DNA of 32,210 bases from JAEXNA01 sp050486105 (lineage in GTDB: Bacteria; Vulcanimicrobiota; Xenobia; Xenobiales; JADMJV01). Below the pieces are notes generated by a model. That model worked only from the letters and a program-made list of their open reading frames with translations. It was not told the DNA's origin and did not search any database. Below are positions 22,772-30,216 of the stretch, in pieces. Made by a program: the position numbers and the translations under genes. The DNA lies in contig JBJHCR010000033.1 of assembly GCA_050486105.1 (NCBI GenBank), positions 1-32,210 of the forward strand, written 5' to 3'. Position 1 is the first letter of the stretch. Each line of letters begins with the position of its first letter.

Positions 22772-22995
22772 TCGCGGGTGAGACTCCGAAGTTGCTCCCA
22801 ATTCCAGGTGGGATTGAGTGGATATTCATCCATGGCCGCCAGCGAATCTTCTTTCGTCATCTTCACCGATTCCGGCTTTTCGAGTCTGACTAGAAGGATT
22901 TTGCCTTCGGTCTGCTCTTCGATATAGAAAATGTCCCCAGGTTGCCCCTGTGGCAAGACAATACGTTTTTTGGAGTCGACCTTCGAGGTGTCCAT
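22768..22995 (-). CDS. AbrB-type antitoxin
   Basis: 75 residues from ATG 22995: MDTSKVDSKKRIVLP, then GDIFYIEEQTEGKILLVRLEKPE, a swapped-hairpin AbrB-like DNA-binding domain with K-R-I-V-L-P in place of the usual G-R-v-v-i-P. The tail SLAAMDEYPL and TWNWEQLRSLTRE should bind the toxin. The start is fixed by the promoter: the -10 box ends 6 bases before ATG. Its end sequence recurs as a remnant at 17505-17595. Autoregulation is very likely (see operator). Confidence 0.85.
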   Translation of the reverse strand: MDTSKVDSKKRIVLPQGQPGDIFYIEEQTEGKILLVRLEKPESVKMTKEDSLAAMDEYPLNPTWNWEQLRSLTRE

Positions 22996-23030
22996 AGTGG
23001 GATTGTCCCACCATGGTAGGTTTTTGTCAA
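22992..23030 (-). promoter_or_regulatory. Leaderless promoter with palindromic operator over the start codon
   Basis: On the minus strand TTGACA (23030-23025), 17 bases, GACAAT (23007-23002), 6 bases, ATG. A 25-bp near-perfect palindrome (22992-23016) has arms CCATxxTGGGA and TCCCAxxATGG around TTG, covering the -10 box, transcription start and start codon. A dimeric AbrB-type antitoxin bound here would shut the operon. Confidence 0.75.
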
Positions 23031-23041
23031 TCACATGCCAA

Positions 23042-23075
23042 AGCCTCGCGACCCCCCCTTGCGGAGCGCGAGGCT
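23042..23075 (-). terminator. Intrinsic terminator-like hairpin
   Basis: AGCCTCGCG (23042-23050) and CGCGAGGCT (23067-23075) pair perfectly over 9 bp with a 16-base loop. It lies 11 bases after the stop of the secreted-protein gene on the minus strand, followed by TTTGG, a weak U-tract. It insulates that gene from the TA operon downstream. Confidence 0.65.
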
Positions 23076-23086
23076 GACTGTTGGGG

Positions 23087-23617
23087 TTACTCGATCTCTT
23101 TGCTCAGATCGAAGCCGGCTTCGAAGCGGGGTTCGGCGTGGCGCTCCAGATAATAGAACAGCTTGGTCTTGCAGGGGGACAGGCGAAAGCTCCAATGGTT
23201 GCTGGCGGCTTCGGGAAGCATCTCTATCGTCTCGGCGTCGGCGGGAAAGATGATCAGGTTTCCGAGTCCGCTGGGCTGGGCCGTTCCTCCGTAGTTGGTG
23301 AGGTCGTCGGGGGTGCCGTCTTCGTGGCGGTGATCGTGCTTGAGCTGCAAGCCGTCACTGGTGCGGGTGAGAATCCAGGTTCGGGATTTGTCTTCTCCGA
23401 CGTGAAAAGGAATCCTCACTTCCTCCTCGGACACCACCTTCACCGTCATCCGCATGGGTTTGTCCATGGGGTCGTCCTCTTTGTTGGTGAAGGACAGGGC
23501 TCCGGCGTAGCTCTTGCCGTCGAGGCTCTTAAGGTGGTCGAAGAGGGGGAATTCGTCGGCTTGGGCGGGGCCCAGTAGGGCAACAAAAAGAGTTAATAGG
23601 ACTACAAGTTTTTTCAT
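23087..23617 (-). CDS. Secreted protein of unknown function
   Basis: 176 residues with a clear Sec signal peptide: MKKLVVLLTLFVALLGPAQA, cleavage after AQA about residue 20. The mature part contains MRMTVKVVSEEEVRIPF, DGLQLKHDHRHEDGTPDDL and WSFRLSPCKTKLFYYLER, a beta-rich single domain. The block LKHDHRHEDG recurs in uncharacterised bacterial proteins as I remember them, but I can give no function. It is divergent from hrpB. The frame extends to 23749 without signal-like content, so the ATG at 23617 is preferred. Confidence 0.75.
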   Translation of the reverse strand: MKKLVVLLTLFVALLGPAQADEFPLFDHLKSLDGKSYAGALSFTNKEDDPMDKPMRMTVKVVSEEEVRIPFHVGEDKSRTWILTRTSDGLQLKHDHRHEDGTPDDLTNYGGTAQPSGLGNLIIFPADAETIEMLPEAASNHWSFRLSPCKTKLFYYLERHAEPRFEAGFDLSKEIE

Positions 23618-23716
23618 TCTGCCATGTTCCGAGTTCGGGCAAAGGCTCCTTTTTGCGCAAACTTCCCAACCGGGAGCTCCAGGATTTGCCCCCTCGGCTG
23701 CCCAATCCGAGCCATC

Positions 23717-26179
23717 GTGGCCCTTCCCATCGACCAGCTCCGATCTCAATTCTGCGAACAGTTCGCGGCACTCCCCCCTGGGGGGAAACTGGTGCTCACC
23801 GCGCCCACCGGAAGCGGGAAATCCACCAAGGTTCCTGTTTGGTGTCTGGAGAGCGGTTTATCCCCGGTTTTGGTGATCGAGCCTCGTCGCTTAGCTTGTC
23901 GAACGCTGGCCGGTTGGGTGGCCCGGCAACTGGACACATCCCTAGGGGGGGCGGGTGGGATTTGCGGTGCGTTNNNNNNNNNNTTTTGGTTCTTGTTTTT
24001 TTGTGTGCGGGGGGGGGGGGTTGGGGCGCCCCGCCTCTTTCGCCGGGGGGGGGGGGGGGCGCCCCCCCCATTTGCGGTGCGTTTCGAGCAACAGTTCGGA
24101 CCCCAAACCGAGGTGCTCTTCGTCACTCCAGGGGTGGCTCGGCGCATGCTCGTGGAGGATGGTTTGAGGCGCTTTCAGGCAGTGATCTTCGATGAGTTTC
24201 ACGAGCGGGGCTGGGAGACCGACACCCTGTTGGCTTTGTTGGTGGGGGAGGGCTACCAGGGCAAACTGATCCTGATGTCGGCCACCCTCCAGGCTCAACG
24301 CTTAGCCCAAGAATACCAGGCTCAACTCTTAGAAAGCCAAGGCCGCAGCTTTCCGGTGGACATTTCTTACCGCCACGGGGGCCGCCCGGAACTCACCGTT
24401 CCCACGGAGCGAGACCTGGTGAAGCGCACGGTGGAGGCGGTGAAGACGCTATGGAAGGGCCTTGATCGGGGTCGGATTTTGGTTTTTCTGCCGGGGCTCA
24501 AGAGCATGACCGAGGTGCGCAGCGGGCTGTCGGGATTGCCGGTTTATCTGTTGCACGGAACCTTCGGCCACGCCGAACAGGACAGCGCCTTCTCCGAGCG
24601 GCCCAAGGACATCGTTCTGGCCACCAACGTGGCCGAAAGCTCTTTGACCGTACCCGGGGTGGTGGCGGTGGTGGACACCGGCTTGGAGCGCCGTCCCATC
24701 CACCAATCGGGTTACGTGGCCCTGGCCACGGTGCCGGTGGCTGGGTCCTCGGCCGACCAAAGGGCCGGTCGGGCCGGGCGCACCGAGGCCGGGGTCTGTT
24801 GGCGTCTATGGGACCAGAGCGCTCGCTTGGAGGCGTCCAGGCCCCCGGAACTTCAGCGCATGGAGCTCGATGAGTTGCTGCTGTTTTTGGCCTCCATGCC
24901 AGCCGGTTTAAACTCCAAACTTCATTGGCTGGAGGCTCCCCCCGATTTCGCCTGGCAACGGGCCCGACAGCGCCTGACCGATCTCGGGCTCTTGGACCAC
25001 GAAGGGAGGGCCACCAAGGTGGGGCGCGAGGTGGGCCGGTTGCCGGTGGACCACGCCTGGGGCCGGGTGTTGCTGTTGGCTCCAGAAGCGCTTAGGGGTT
25101 GGTTGTGCGATCTCTGCGCCCTGGCCACCGCCCGCCGCCAACCCTGGCGTTCGAGAGTGCAGCCCGAGCAGCAGCAAGCCACCGAAGAGGATCTCGGTGC
25201 CTGCCTTTGGCGGCGACACCTTTCGGTGTTGGCCCAAGGCCAGGTGCAGCGACACGGCTTAGACCAGGAGGCTCTCGAGCAAGTTCGGCGAGTGAGTCGA
25301 GAGCTGAGGGCTACCCTGGGTGCCGAAAGGCTCGAAAACCAAGCCGCACCCTCCGCCGAGCTGCTCGAGCAGGTGCAGCTTTATCTGGCCCGGACTTGGC
25401 CGGACCGCTTCTTTGTCCGCAGAGTTCAGCGCGAGGCCTGGGGCAACGGCGCGGTGGAGTGCCGTTTGCCCAGAGGGGAAGAGGTGTCCGAGGAAGCCAA
25501 GGCGGTTTTTTTTCTGCAGATCGAGCCGGTGGTGGGGCGAGGCTTGAAGGTAGACCTCCAGGGGCGGGCCGGGCTTCCGGTGGCCTTTTCTCTCTTGCGC
25601 CGGGCCGACTTTGGGGAGCTTCGCCTGGAGAAGGTGCGTCTGCGTCAGGGCCAAGTTCAGGCGAAATTGGTGTGGGAGTTCGCCGGCCGAGTCTTGGAAA
25701 CCCGAGAGGAGACTCTAGAAGAAGAGCCTTTACGTCGGGCTCTGGTGGAGCTGGCGCTTCGGGGCGCCTGGTATCCCAAGCTTAAGGAGCACCTGGAAGA
25801 ACAGGCTTTTTACGGACGCCTTGCCGTAGAACTCCAAGGGGAAATCTGGTCGCAGACCCCAGAGGACTTTTTGGAGCAGCGCCTAGCTGAGCTGGGAGTC
25901 CAACACCCCGACGATCTGCAGTTGATCACCGAAGAAGACCTCCAGTGGCAGGCGCTCGAGCCCGAGCGCCTCAGTGAACTCAAAAGAGCCTACCCCCGGG
26001 AGTGGAGCTTCGAAGGCGTCGCTTTTGGTATGCTCTTCGAACCCCGGCGCAAACTGGTGACCATGCACTGGAGGTCCGGCCCCAAAGATAAGCGCCTAAA
26101 CCCCCAACACCTCCCCCGTTGGAACGGCTGGAAGGTTCAGGTGGAAGAGCGAGGCCGCAGCAGAACTCTCCGGGGCTAA
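23717..26179 (+). CDS. hrpB: ATP-dependent helicase HrpB (sequence corrupted by assembly gap)
   Basis: A DEAH/RHA-family helicase of the HrpB type. Start GTG 23717 gives MALPIDQL, the family's usual beginning; the frame is open back to 23624. Motifs in order: TAPTGSGKST (Walker A), IEPRRLACR (Ia), VIFDEFHERGWETD (II), LMSATLQAQR (III), VFLPGLKSM (IV), NVAESSLTVPGV (V), DQRAGRAGR (VI). The C-terminal HrpB domain ends HLPRWNGWKVQVEE. In E. coli and many bacteria its RNA substrate is unknown. Bases about 23948-24083 are corrupt: a 14-base duplicate flanks 96 junk bases including ten N. Removing 110 bases and one extra G restores GGRVGFAVRFEQQ, giving about 783 residues, near the normal length. 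Confidence 0.88.
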   Translation: MALPIDQLRSQFCEQFAALPPGGKLVLTAPTGSGKSTKVPVWCLESGLSPVLVIEPRRLACRTLAGWVARQLDTSLGGAGGICGAXXXXFWFLFFCVRGGGVGAPRLFRRGGGGAPPPFAVRFEQQFGPQTEVLFVTPGVARRMLVEDGLRRFQAVIFDEFHERGWETDTLLALLVGEGYQGKLILMSATLQAQRLAQEYQAQLLESQGRSFPVDISYRHGGRPELTVPTERDLVKRTVEAVKTLWKGLDRGRILVFLPGLKSMTEVRSGLSGLPVYLLHGTFGHAEQDSAFSERPKDIVLATNVAESSLTVPGVVAVVDTGLERRPIHQSGYVALATVPVAGSSADQRAGRAGRTEAGVCWRLWDQSARLEASRPPELQRMELDELLLFLASMPAGLNSKLHWLEAPPDFAWQRARQRLTDLGLLDHEGRATKVGREVGRLPVDHAWGRVLLLAPEALRGWLCDLCALATARRQPWRSRVQPEQQQATEEDLGACLWRRHLSVLAQGQVQRHGLDQEALEQVRRVSRELRATLGAERLENQAAPSAELLEQVQLYLARTWPDRFFVRRVQREAWGNGAVECRLPRGEEVSEEAKAVFFLQIEPVVGRGLKVDLQGRAGLPVAFSLLRRADFGELRLEKVRLRQGQVQAKLVWEFAGRVLETREETLEEEPLRRALVELALRGAWYPKLKEHLEEQAFYGRLAVELQGEIWSQTPEDFLEQRLAELGVQHPDDLQLITEEDLQWQALEPERLSELKRAYPREWSFEGVAFGMLFEPRRKLVTMHWRSGPKDKRLNPQHLPRWNGWKVQVEERGRSRTLRG
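23960..24083. other. Assembly artefact with duplicated flank around a 10-N gap
   Basis: ATTTGCGGTGCGTT occurs at 23960-23973 and again at 24070-24083. Between them lie ten N (23974-23983) and low-complexity G/C/T runs (up to 15 G) unlike any coding sequence here. This is what a failed contig join looks like: both contig ends contain the same bases, one with poor-quality tail sequence. Confidence 0.88.
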
Positions 26180-26356
26180 TTTGCGATGGAGCCTTGGGGT
26201 TAATGGCGTTTGGACCGCACATCCTCTCGGCAGCAAACAAACCTTATCGCCCTTCCATAAAGTCATAGAGGCGCTCTCGATCGGCCGTCTCAAGGGGAGT
26301 TCCAGGCGGGTCACCCCGGGTAATCTACGTTGCAAGCTCGCGGTGCTTTTCTGAGC
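26180..26356. other. Intergenic stretch with a possible gene-tail remnant
   Basis: No intact gene. On the minus strand the stretch near 26247-26325 reads TPLETADRERLYDFMEGR and a stop, which is protein-like, but only about 25 codons remain and no start is visible. It could be the tail of a lost gene. Confidence 0.25.
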
Positions 26357-27070
26357 TCAACCCTCGACCCCAGCATCCTCGAGGGTCCGATTCAAGATCT
26401 CGGACAAATCGAGAACTTGGGCCCATTTGCGAAGGTAAGCAAGATCGAGAGCTTCTTGAACCATGAGCACGGTTTGGACGTCACGAAGCTGCCGGTCCAA
26501 AACCCCACTGCTGGCTTTGTACCATTCGAGCTTCACCAAGACGATATCTTCGGCGGTGCAAAACCAGAAAGGTATTCCGGTGGCTTCTTTGCGAGTTTTT
26601 CTCTCGAATCGTGATTGCTCAAAGGGTCGATCCCGGCTGATGATGAGGTCGATCTTGAAGTTTGTCTCTAAGTGGATGAGATTGGCTGAACTCTTTTCCT
26701 TTACAGCTTCTGTAAGGGCCTCGGCGCTGACATAGAAATCGTTCTGGAAGCACTCAACGAGGGTCTCTATTTTATCTTCTGAGAGCCTGACGATGAGATC
26801 GATGCCTTGAGTGAACCGAGGTTCCCCGTAGGTGGTGCTGGCCAGAGAGCCACCTACAAAGTATTCGATGTCTTCTTTCTCCAGAAACTCGCTGACGTGA
26901 CGAGCGACCTCAAAAGGATTCATGTCTTTAACCTCCGACCGATGAAGGGCGAAGCCCGCTCGGATCGTTCCGGCGGTGATGGCATACTTCTTGGCGAGCG
27001 GCATGGCGCGCAAGCGTTCAATCAGAAATCGTTGCGCTTCCAGGGTGGTATCGCTAGAGAGACACTTCAC
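26357..27070 (-). CDS. Nucleotidyltransferase-fold protein (AbiEii/MNT-like) with N-terminal extension
   Basis: 237 residues from GTG 27070, or 188 from ATG 26923. From residue 50 it is a nucleotidyltransferase-fold protein: MNPFEVARHVSEFL, YFVGGSLASTTYGEPRFTQGIDLIV, then FKIDLIISRD, TAEDIVLVKLEW. The normal GGS-D-x-D centre reads GGS with GID, so the first metal-binding Asp is Gly (GGC, one change from GAC). The first 49 residues (EAQRFLIERLRAMPLAKKYA) look like the start of the small partner protein that often precedes this family, here truncated and in frame. GGAGGT at 26936-26931 stands 7 bases before ATG 26923, so the enzyme-like part can start independently. Such pairs resemble MNT-type TA modules, but this one seems degraded. 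Confidence 0.75.
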   Translation of the reverse strand: MKCLSSDTTLEAQRFLIERLRAMPLAKKYAITAGTIRAGFALHRSEVKDMNPFEVARHVSEFLEKEDIEYFVGGSLASTTYGEPRFTQGIDLIVRLSEDKIETLVECFQNDFYVSAEALTEAVKEKSSANLIHLETNFKIDLIISRDRPFEQSRFERKTRKEATGIPFWFCTAEDIVLVKLEWYKASSGVLDRQLRDVQTVLMVQEALDLAYLRKWAQVLDLSEILNRTLEDAGVEG

Positions 27071-27186
27071 CTCTCAACGGTACTTTTTTTTGGGGGTTCA
27101 GGACAGGGGTCCCCGCCAGTTTCTGGGGGCTGAAATTTGCAAGCCTTCAGCCAGGGAGCATCTGATATCTCGCCGAATCGCTCCCG

Positions 27187-28854
27187 GTGTTAAGCCGACG
27201 TGAGTTTCTTCGCCGCCTGACCCTCGGTGGCTTGGCCTTGAGCACCATAGGATGTGGCTCTTCTTTCACCGAGCTTGTAGGAGGGCCCCAGTTTCCTAAC
27301 GACCCGCCCTCGACGACCGTAGACCTGGCGGTGATAGGCGCCGGAATGAGTGGGCTCTACTCGGCCTAGCGGGTGTTGACCGCGGCTCAGCAAGGTTGGA
27401 ACGGCCTTGGAGATGCGCCGAAAATCGCGGTATTCGAGGCCAGCCGCAGGATTGGTGGACGGTTGTCCTCTCTTCCCACCCAAGACTTACCCCACATCCC
27501 TGCGGAGATAGGGGGGATGAGGATTCTGCTCGGTCAACCCTTGGTGAACAACCTGGTACGGATTCTCGGGATTCCGGTCACCCCATTCCCCACCGGTGGA
27601 GACAACAACCTTTACTTTCTTCGAGAACAACGGTTTACCACCAGGCATATCGAGGAAGGCGGCGCTATTCCCTACAACTTGGCAGCGCGCGAGGAGCGGC
27701 TTACACCGGGTGACCTTCTGGACCTGGCCTTGGTCGATGTTTTACCTGACATTCTTAAAATCACCAGAACCGAGTGGCTGGAGGTCAAGAAGAACCTGAC
27801 CTACAAGGGTCGACCGCTCTACGATCAGGTTTATGCCGATGTTCTTCGAAGCCGTCTGTCGCCCGATGGATACAATCTGCTTTATGACGGACTGGGATAC
27901 CTAGCGGATTTTAACCAATTGAACGCTGCCGAGATGTTTCAAAACGCCGCCGAGTTTGGAGATGGTTTCGTTCGGGTGATCGCGGGTTTCCAGAGCCTCC
28001 CCTTACGTCTAGCCGAAGCGATACGAGATTTGGTCGGCGAGGTCACAACCGAGATGCCCCTCGTTTACCTCGCTTCCTCACCGGATGGCTACACTCTCAC
28101 CATGGCTTCGGGGCACGCGGTGCGCGCCCGAAAGGTGATCCTGGCTGTCCCGCCGGCGGCAATGTTGGAATTGGACCCGACTTCGGCTTGTTTCGATGTG
28201 GTGGGATTTCGCGACGATCTTCAAGCTGTTCAGCCTCAACGAGCGTCGAGGCTGTTTCTCGCTTTTCGGGAGCCTTGGTGGAAGAGTCTGGGCATTCAAG
28301 ACGGGTTCTCCAGAACAGATCTTCCCTTGCGGCAATGCGTGTACTTTGGTACCGAGTCAGAGCAGCCCGGGGGAGACCCGAACAACTCGAACTCTTTATT
28401 GCTCGCGACCTATTCGGAAGCTGAAGAAGGCGCGTTCTGGGCTGATTTTCTCAACGGACCTAGCGACCCGTTTCCCTCCGTCGGGGTGCCCGCCGGCTTG
28501 CAAGCACCCCGCCCATTGGTGGAGGAAGCCTTACGGCAACTCGAATTGCTTCACGGCATGTCTATCCCCCCACCCTACTGGGCCTCTTTCATCGATTGGA
28601 ACCTGGAAAGGACCGCCGCCGCCTATCACTTCTGGCGGCCGGGCTATCGCAGTTGGGAGATCATTCCTCGAGTGGGCAACCCTCTTCCCGGCCTCTTTGT
28701 GGCCGGTGAGGCCTTCTCCACCAACCAGGCTTGGGTCGAAGGGGCTCTCGACAATGCCGAAGAGACCCTACAGTTTCACCTTGGTCTCGCCCCTCCGGAC
28801 GGAGTTTCACCAGCCTACCATCCAGCCAATTTCCGCCAATTGGTCCGAACCTAG
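27187..28854 (+). pseudogene. Secreted flavin amine oxidase gene with one in-frame TAG
   Basis: The two frames 27187-27369 and 27373-28854 are in the same phase and form one protein of about 555 residues, split only by TAG at 27367-27369. The N terminus SRREFLRRLTLGGLALSTIGCG resembles a Tat signal with a lipobox-like end. The FAD-binding motif reads LAVIGAGMSGLYSA-stop-RVLTAA. In monoamine oxidases that position is commonly W or Y (TGG, TAC or TAT), each one base from TAG. Later: SRRIGGRLSS, PAEIGGMRI, and the C-terminal FAD site LPGLFVAGEAFSTNQAWVEGALDNAEE. The rest of the frame is intact, so the stop is recent, a sequencing error, or suppressed. 483 bases are duplicated at 21080-21562. Confidence 0.85.
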
Positions 28855-28910
28855 AAGCCTTTCCAACCGACCAAGGAGGCTGGACCATTTTGGAGACCGT
28901 ACTTTGACGA

Positions 28911-29408
28911 ATGTTTAGGATTAGGGCTCTTTTTACCGTACTTTTGATCGGGGCTTTGGTGACTGGCGTATGGGCCGAACCGCTGGTTTCCGAGGGACGT
29001 TTTCACGTTCTGAGACTGGGCCCCGAGGCCGACTTGCGCCAAGAACTCCAAGAGTACGTGAAGCGAACCGGACTGTCGGCGGTGGCGGTGGTCACTTGTG
29101 TGGGGTCCTTGAAGCAAGCGGCTCTTCGCTTCGCCGACCAGCCATCGGGCGAGATCCTGGATGGGCCCTGGGAGATTCTCTCCCTAGTCGGATGTGGGGG
29201 CAGCGGTGGTTGGCACTTGCACCTCAGCGTCGGGGACCATACTGGTCGAGTGCTTGGAGGCCATCTTCTCGACGGAAGTCGGATTTACACCACGGCTGAG
29301 ATCGTCCTGGTAGAACTTCCCACCCTCGACTTCCCGCGCCAACCCGACCCCCGGACCGGCTATCCTGAGCTGGCTCCTGTTAGGCCCAGCAAACGTGAAC
29401 TCCCTTGA
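28911..29408 (+). CDS. Secreted PPC/DUF296 domain protein
   Basis: 165 residues. A signal peptide (RALFTVLLIGALVTGVWA, cleavage about residue 22) precedes a PPC/DUF296 domain: LRLGPEADLRQELQEYV, AVAVVTCVGSLKQAALRF, WEILSLVGCGGSGGWHLHLS, VLGGHLLDGSRIYTTAEIVL. HLHLS and GGHL carry the conserved histidines of the metal-binding trimer. PPC proteins are mostly cytoplasmic or fused to AT-hooks in plants; a signal peptide here is less common. It lies 56 bases after the amine oxidase gene in the same direction and may be expressed with it. Molecular function of stand-alone PPC proteins is poorly known. Confidence 0.88.
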   Translation: MFRIRALFTVLLIGALVTGVWAEPLVSEGRFHVLRLGPEADLRQELQEYVKRTGLSAVAVVTCVGSLKQAALRFADQPSGEILDGPWEILSLVGCGGSGGWHLHLSVGDHTGRVLGGHLLDGSRIYTTAEIVLVELPTLDFPRQPDPRTGYPELAPVRPSKRELP

Positions 29409-29409
29409 T

Positions 29410-29450
29410 TTGGTTCTAAAGTTGCAATATCATTATAGTAAGGATTATGC
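29410..29450 (+). promoter_or_regulatory. Promoter region of Phd/PIN module
   Basis: Two overlapping readings: TTGGTT (29410-29415), 18 bases, TATAGT (29434-29439); or TTGCAA (29422-29427), 17 bases, TTATGC (29445-29450), 4 bases before ATG. Either gives a leader of zero to about ten bases before 29455. AAGGA at 29440-29444 could serve as ribosome site only on a longer transcript. Confidence 0.45.
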
Positions 29451-29454
29451 ACAT

Positions 29455-29766
29455 ATGAAAGAAGTCAGTATCGGGACCGTAAAACGGGATATCTCCAAGT
29501 TGGTCAATCAGGTTGCCTATGGAGGTGAATCCATCGTCCTCACCTCCCGAGGCAAACCCAAGGCGGCCCTCGTTTCCATCGAAGATCTTCAGCGTCTTCA
29601 GGGGCCTTCACAAGAGGGCCGCTGGCAGCGTTGGTTGTCAGAGGCTGCTCGACTTGATGAAGAGCTTCTCGCAGCTCGACAGGGTCGACACGTCGATGTC
29701 GACAAGCTATGGCTCGAGGAGCGAGAACAGCAGGAGCTTCGCCTTGAGCAACTTCGTAGTGATTGA
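29455..29766 (+). CDS. Phd/YefM-type antitoxin
   Basis: 103 residues. MKEVSIGTVKRDISKLVNQV, GESIVLTSRGKPKAALVSIED and LQRLQG form a classic Phd/YefM DNA-binding and dimer domain. The tail RWLSEAARLDEELLAARQGR and KLWLEEREQQELRLEQL is helical and should wrap the toxin. ATG 29455 matches the family start; the frame opens 20 codons earlier but that stretch includes the promoter. Overlaps the PIN gene by 23 bases. Confidence 0.92.
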   Translation: MKEVSIGTVKRDISKLVNQVAYGGESIVLTSRGKPKAALVSIEDLQRLQGPSQEGRWQRWLSEAARLDEELLAARQGRHVDVDKLWLEEREQQELRLEQLRSD

Positions 29767-30166
29767 CGCCAGCTTCGCGCTGCGGGCGATATTGCCCGAT
29801 CGCCTCACCACCAAGGCTCGAGAGAAACTTGGAGATTGGCATCAGGAAGGACGGAGCCTTAGGGCTCCAACCCTCTGGTATTACGAAACCACCTCCGCGC
29901 TCTCCAAGCTCGTGCGCTTTAAGGAGCTCACCTGGCAGCAAGCGAGCCAAGCCGTGAAGCTCGCCCTGGATCTCCAAGTCGAGCTGACACCCCCAACCGT
30001 GGACGAATATCGCGCCGCCTGGCGCTGGACCGAAAAACTGAATCGGGCAGCTTCTTACGATTCCTTTTATCTTGCCAGCGCAGAACGAAGTGAAGCCGAA
30101 CTATGGACGGCTGATAAGCGTCTCTATAACGCTGTGCAAGAACCCTGGGTCCACCTCTTGGGTTAA
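29744..30166 (+). CDS. PIN-domain toxin (VapC family)
   Basis: 140 residues from TTG 29744: MSNFVVIDASFALRAIL. AGGAG stands 7 bases before this TTG, inside the antitoxin gene, making it better than the GTG at 29759, which would remove part of the first strand. Catalytic acids: VIDASFALR (Asp), WYYETTSALSKL (Glu), SYDSFYLASAE (Asp), LWTADKRLYNAV (Asp). The YDSFYLALAE-like block is typical of VapC toxins with Phd-type or VapB partners. It ends 50 bases before the convergent dynamin gene. Confidence 0.92.
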   Translation: MSNFVVIDASFALRAILPDRLTTKAREKLGDWHQEGRSLRAPTLWYYETTSALSKLVRFKELTWQQASQAVKLALDLQVELTPPTVDEYRAAWRWTEKLNRAASYDSFYLASAERSEAELWTADKRLYNAVQEPWVHLLG

Positions 30167-30216
30167 ACCGTTCGCCTTGCGGTCAATAAGCTTCGGGCGC
30201 ACATTTCAAAGCAGGC

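Noticed and set aside
23984..24069. Long G and C runs that could be a G-quadruplex or simple repeat
   Set aside because: They sit only beside the N gap, between duplicated flanks, and interrupt an otherwise conserved helicase; they are sequencing or assembly noise.
27187..28854. TAG as pyrrolysine
   Set aside because: Only one gene shows it, the position is a normal W/Y site in a FAD-binding helix rather than a methylamine methyltransferase site, and no pyl gene is visible.
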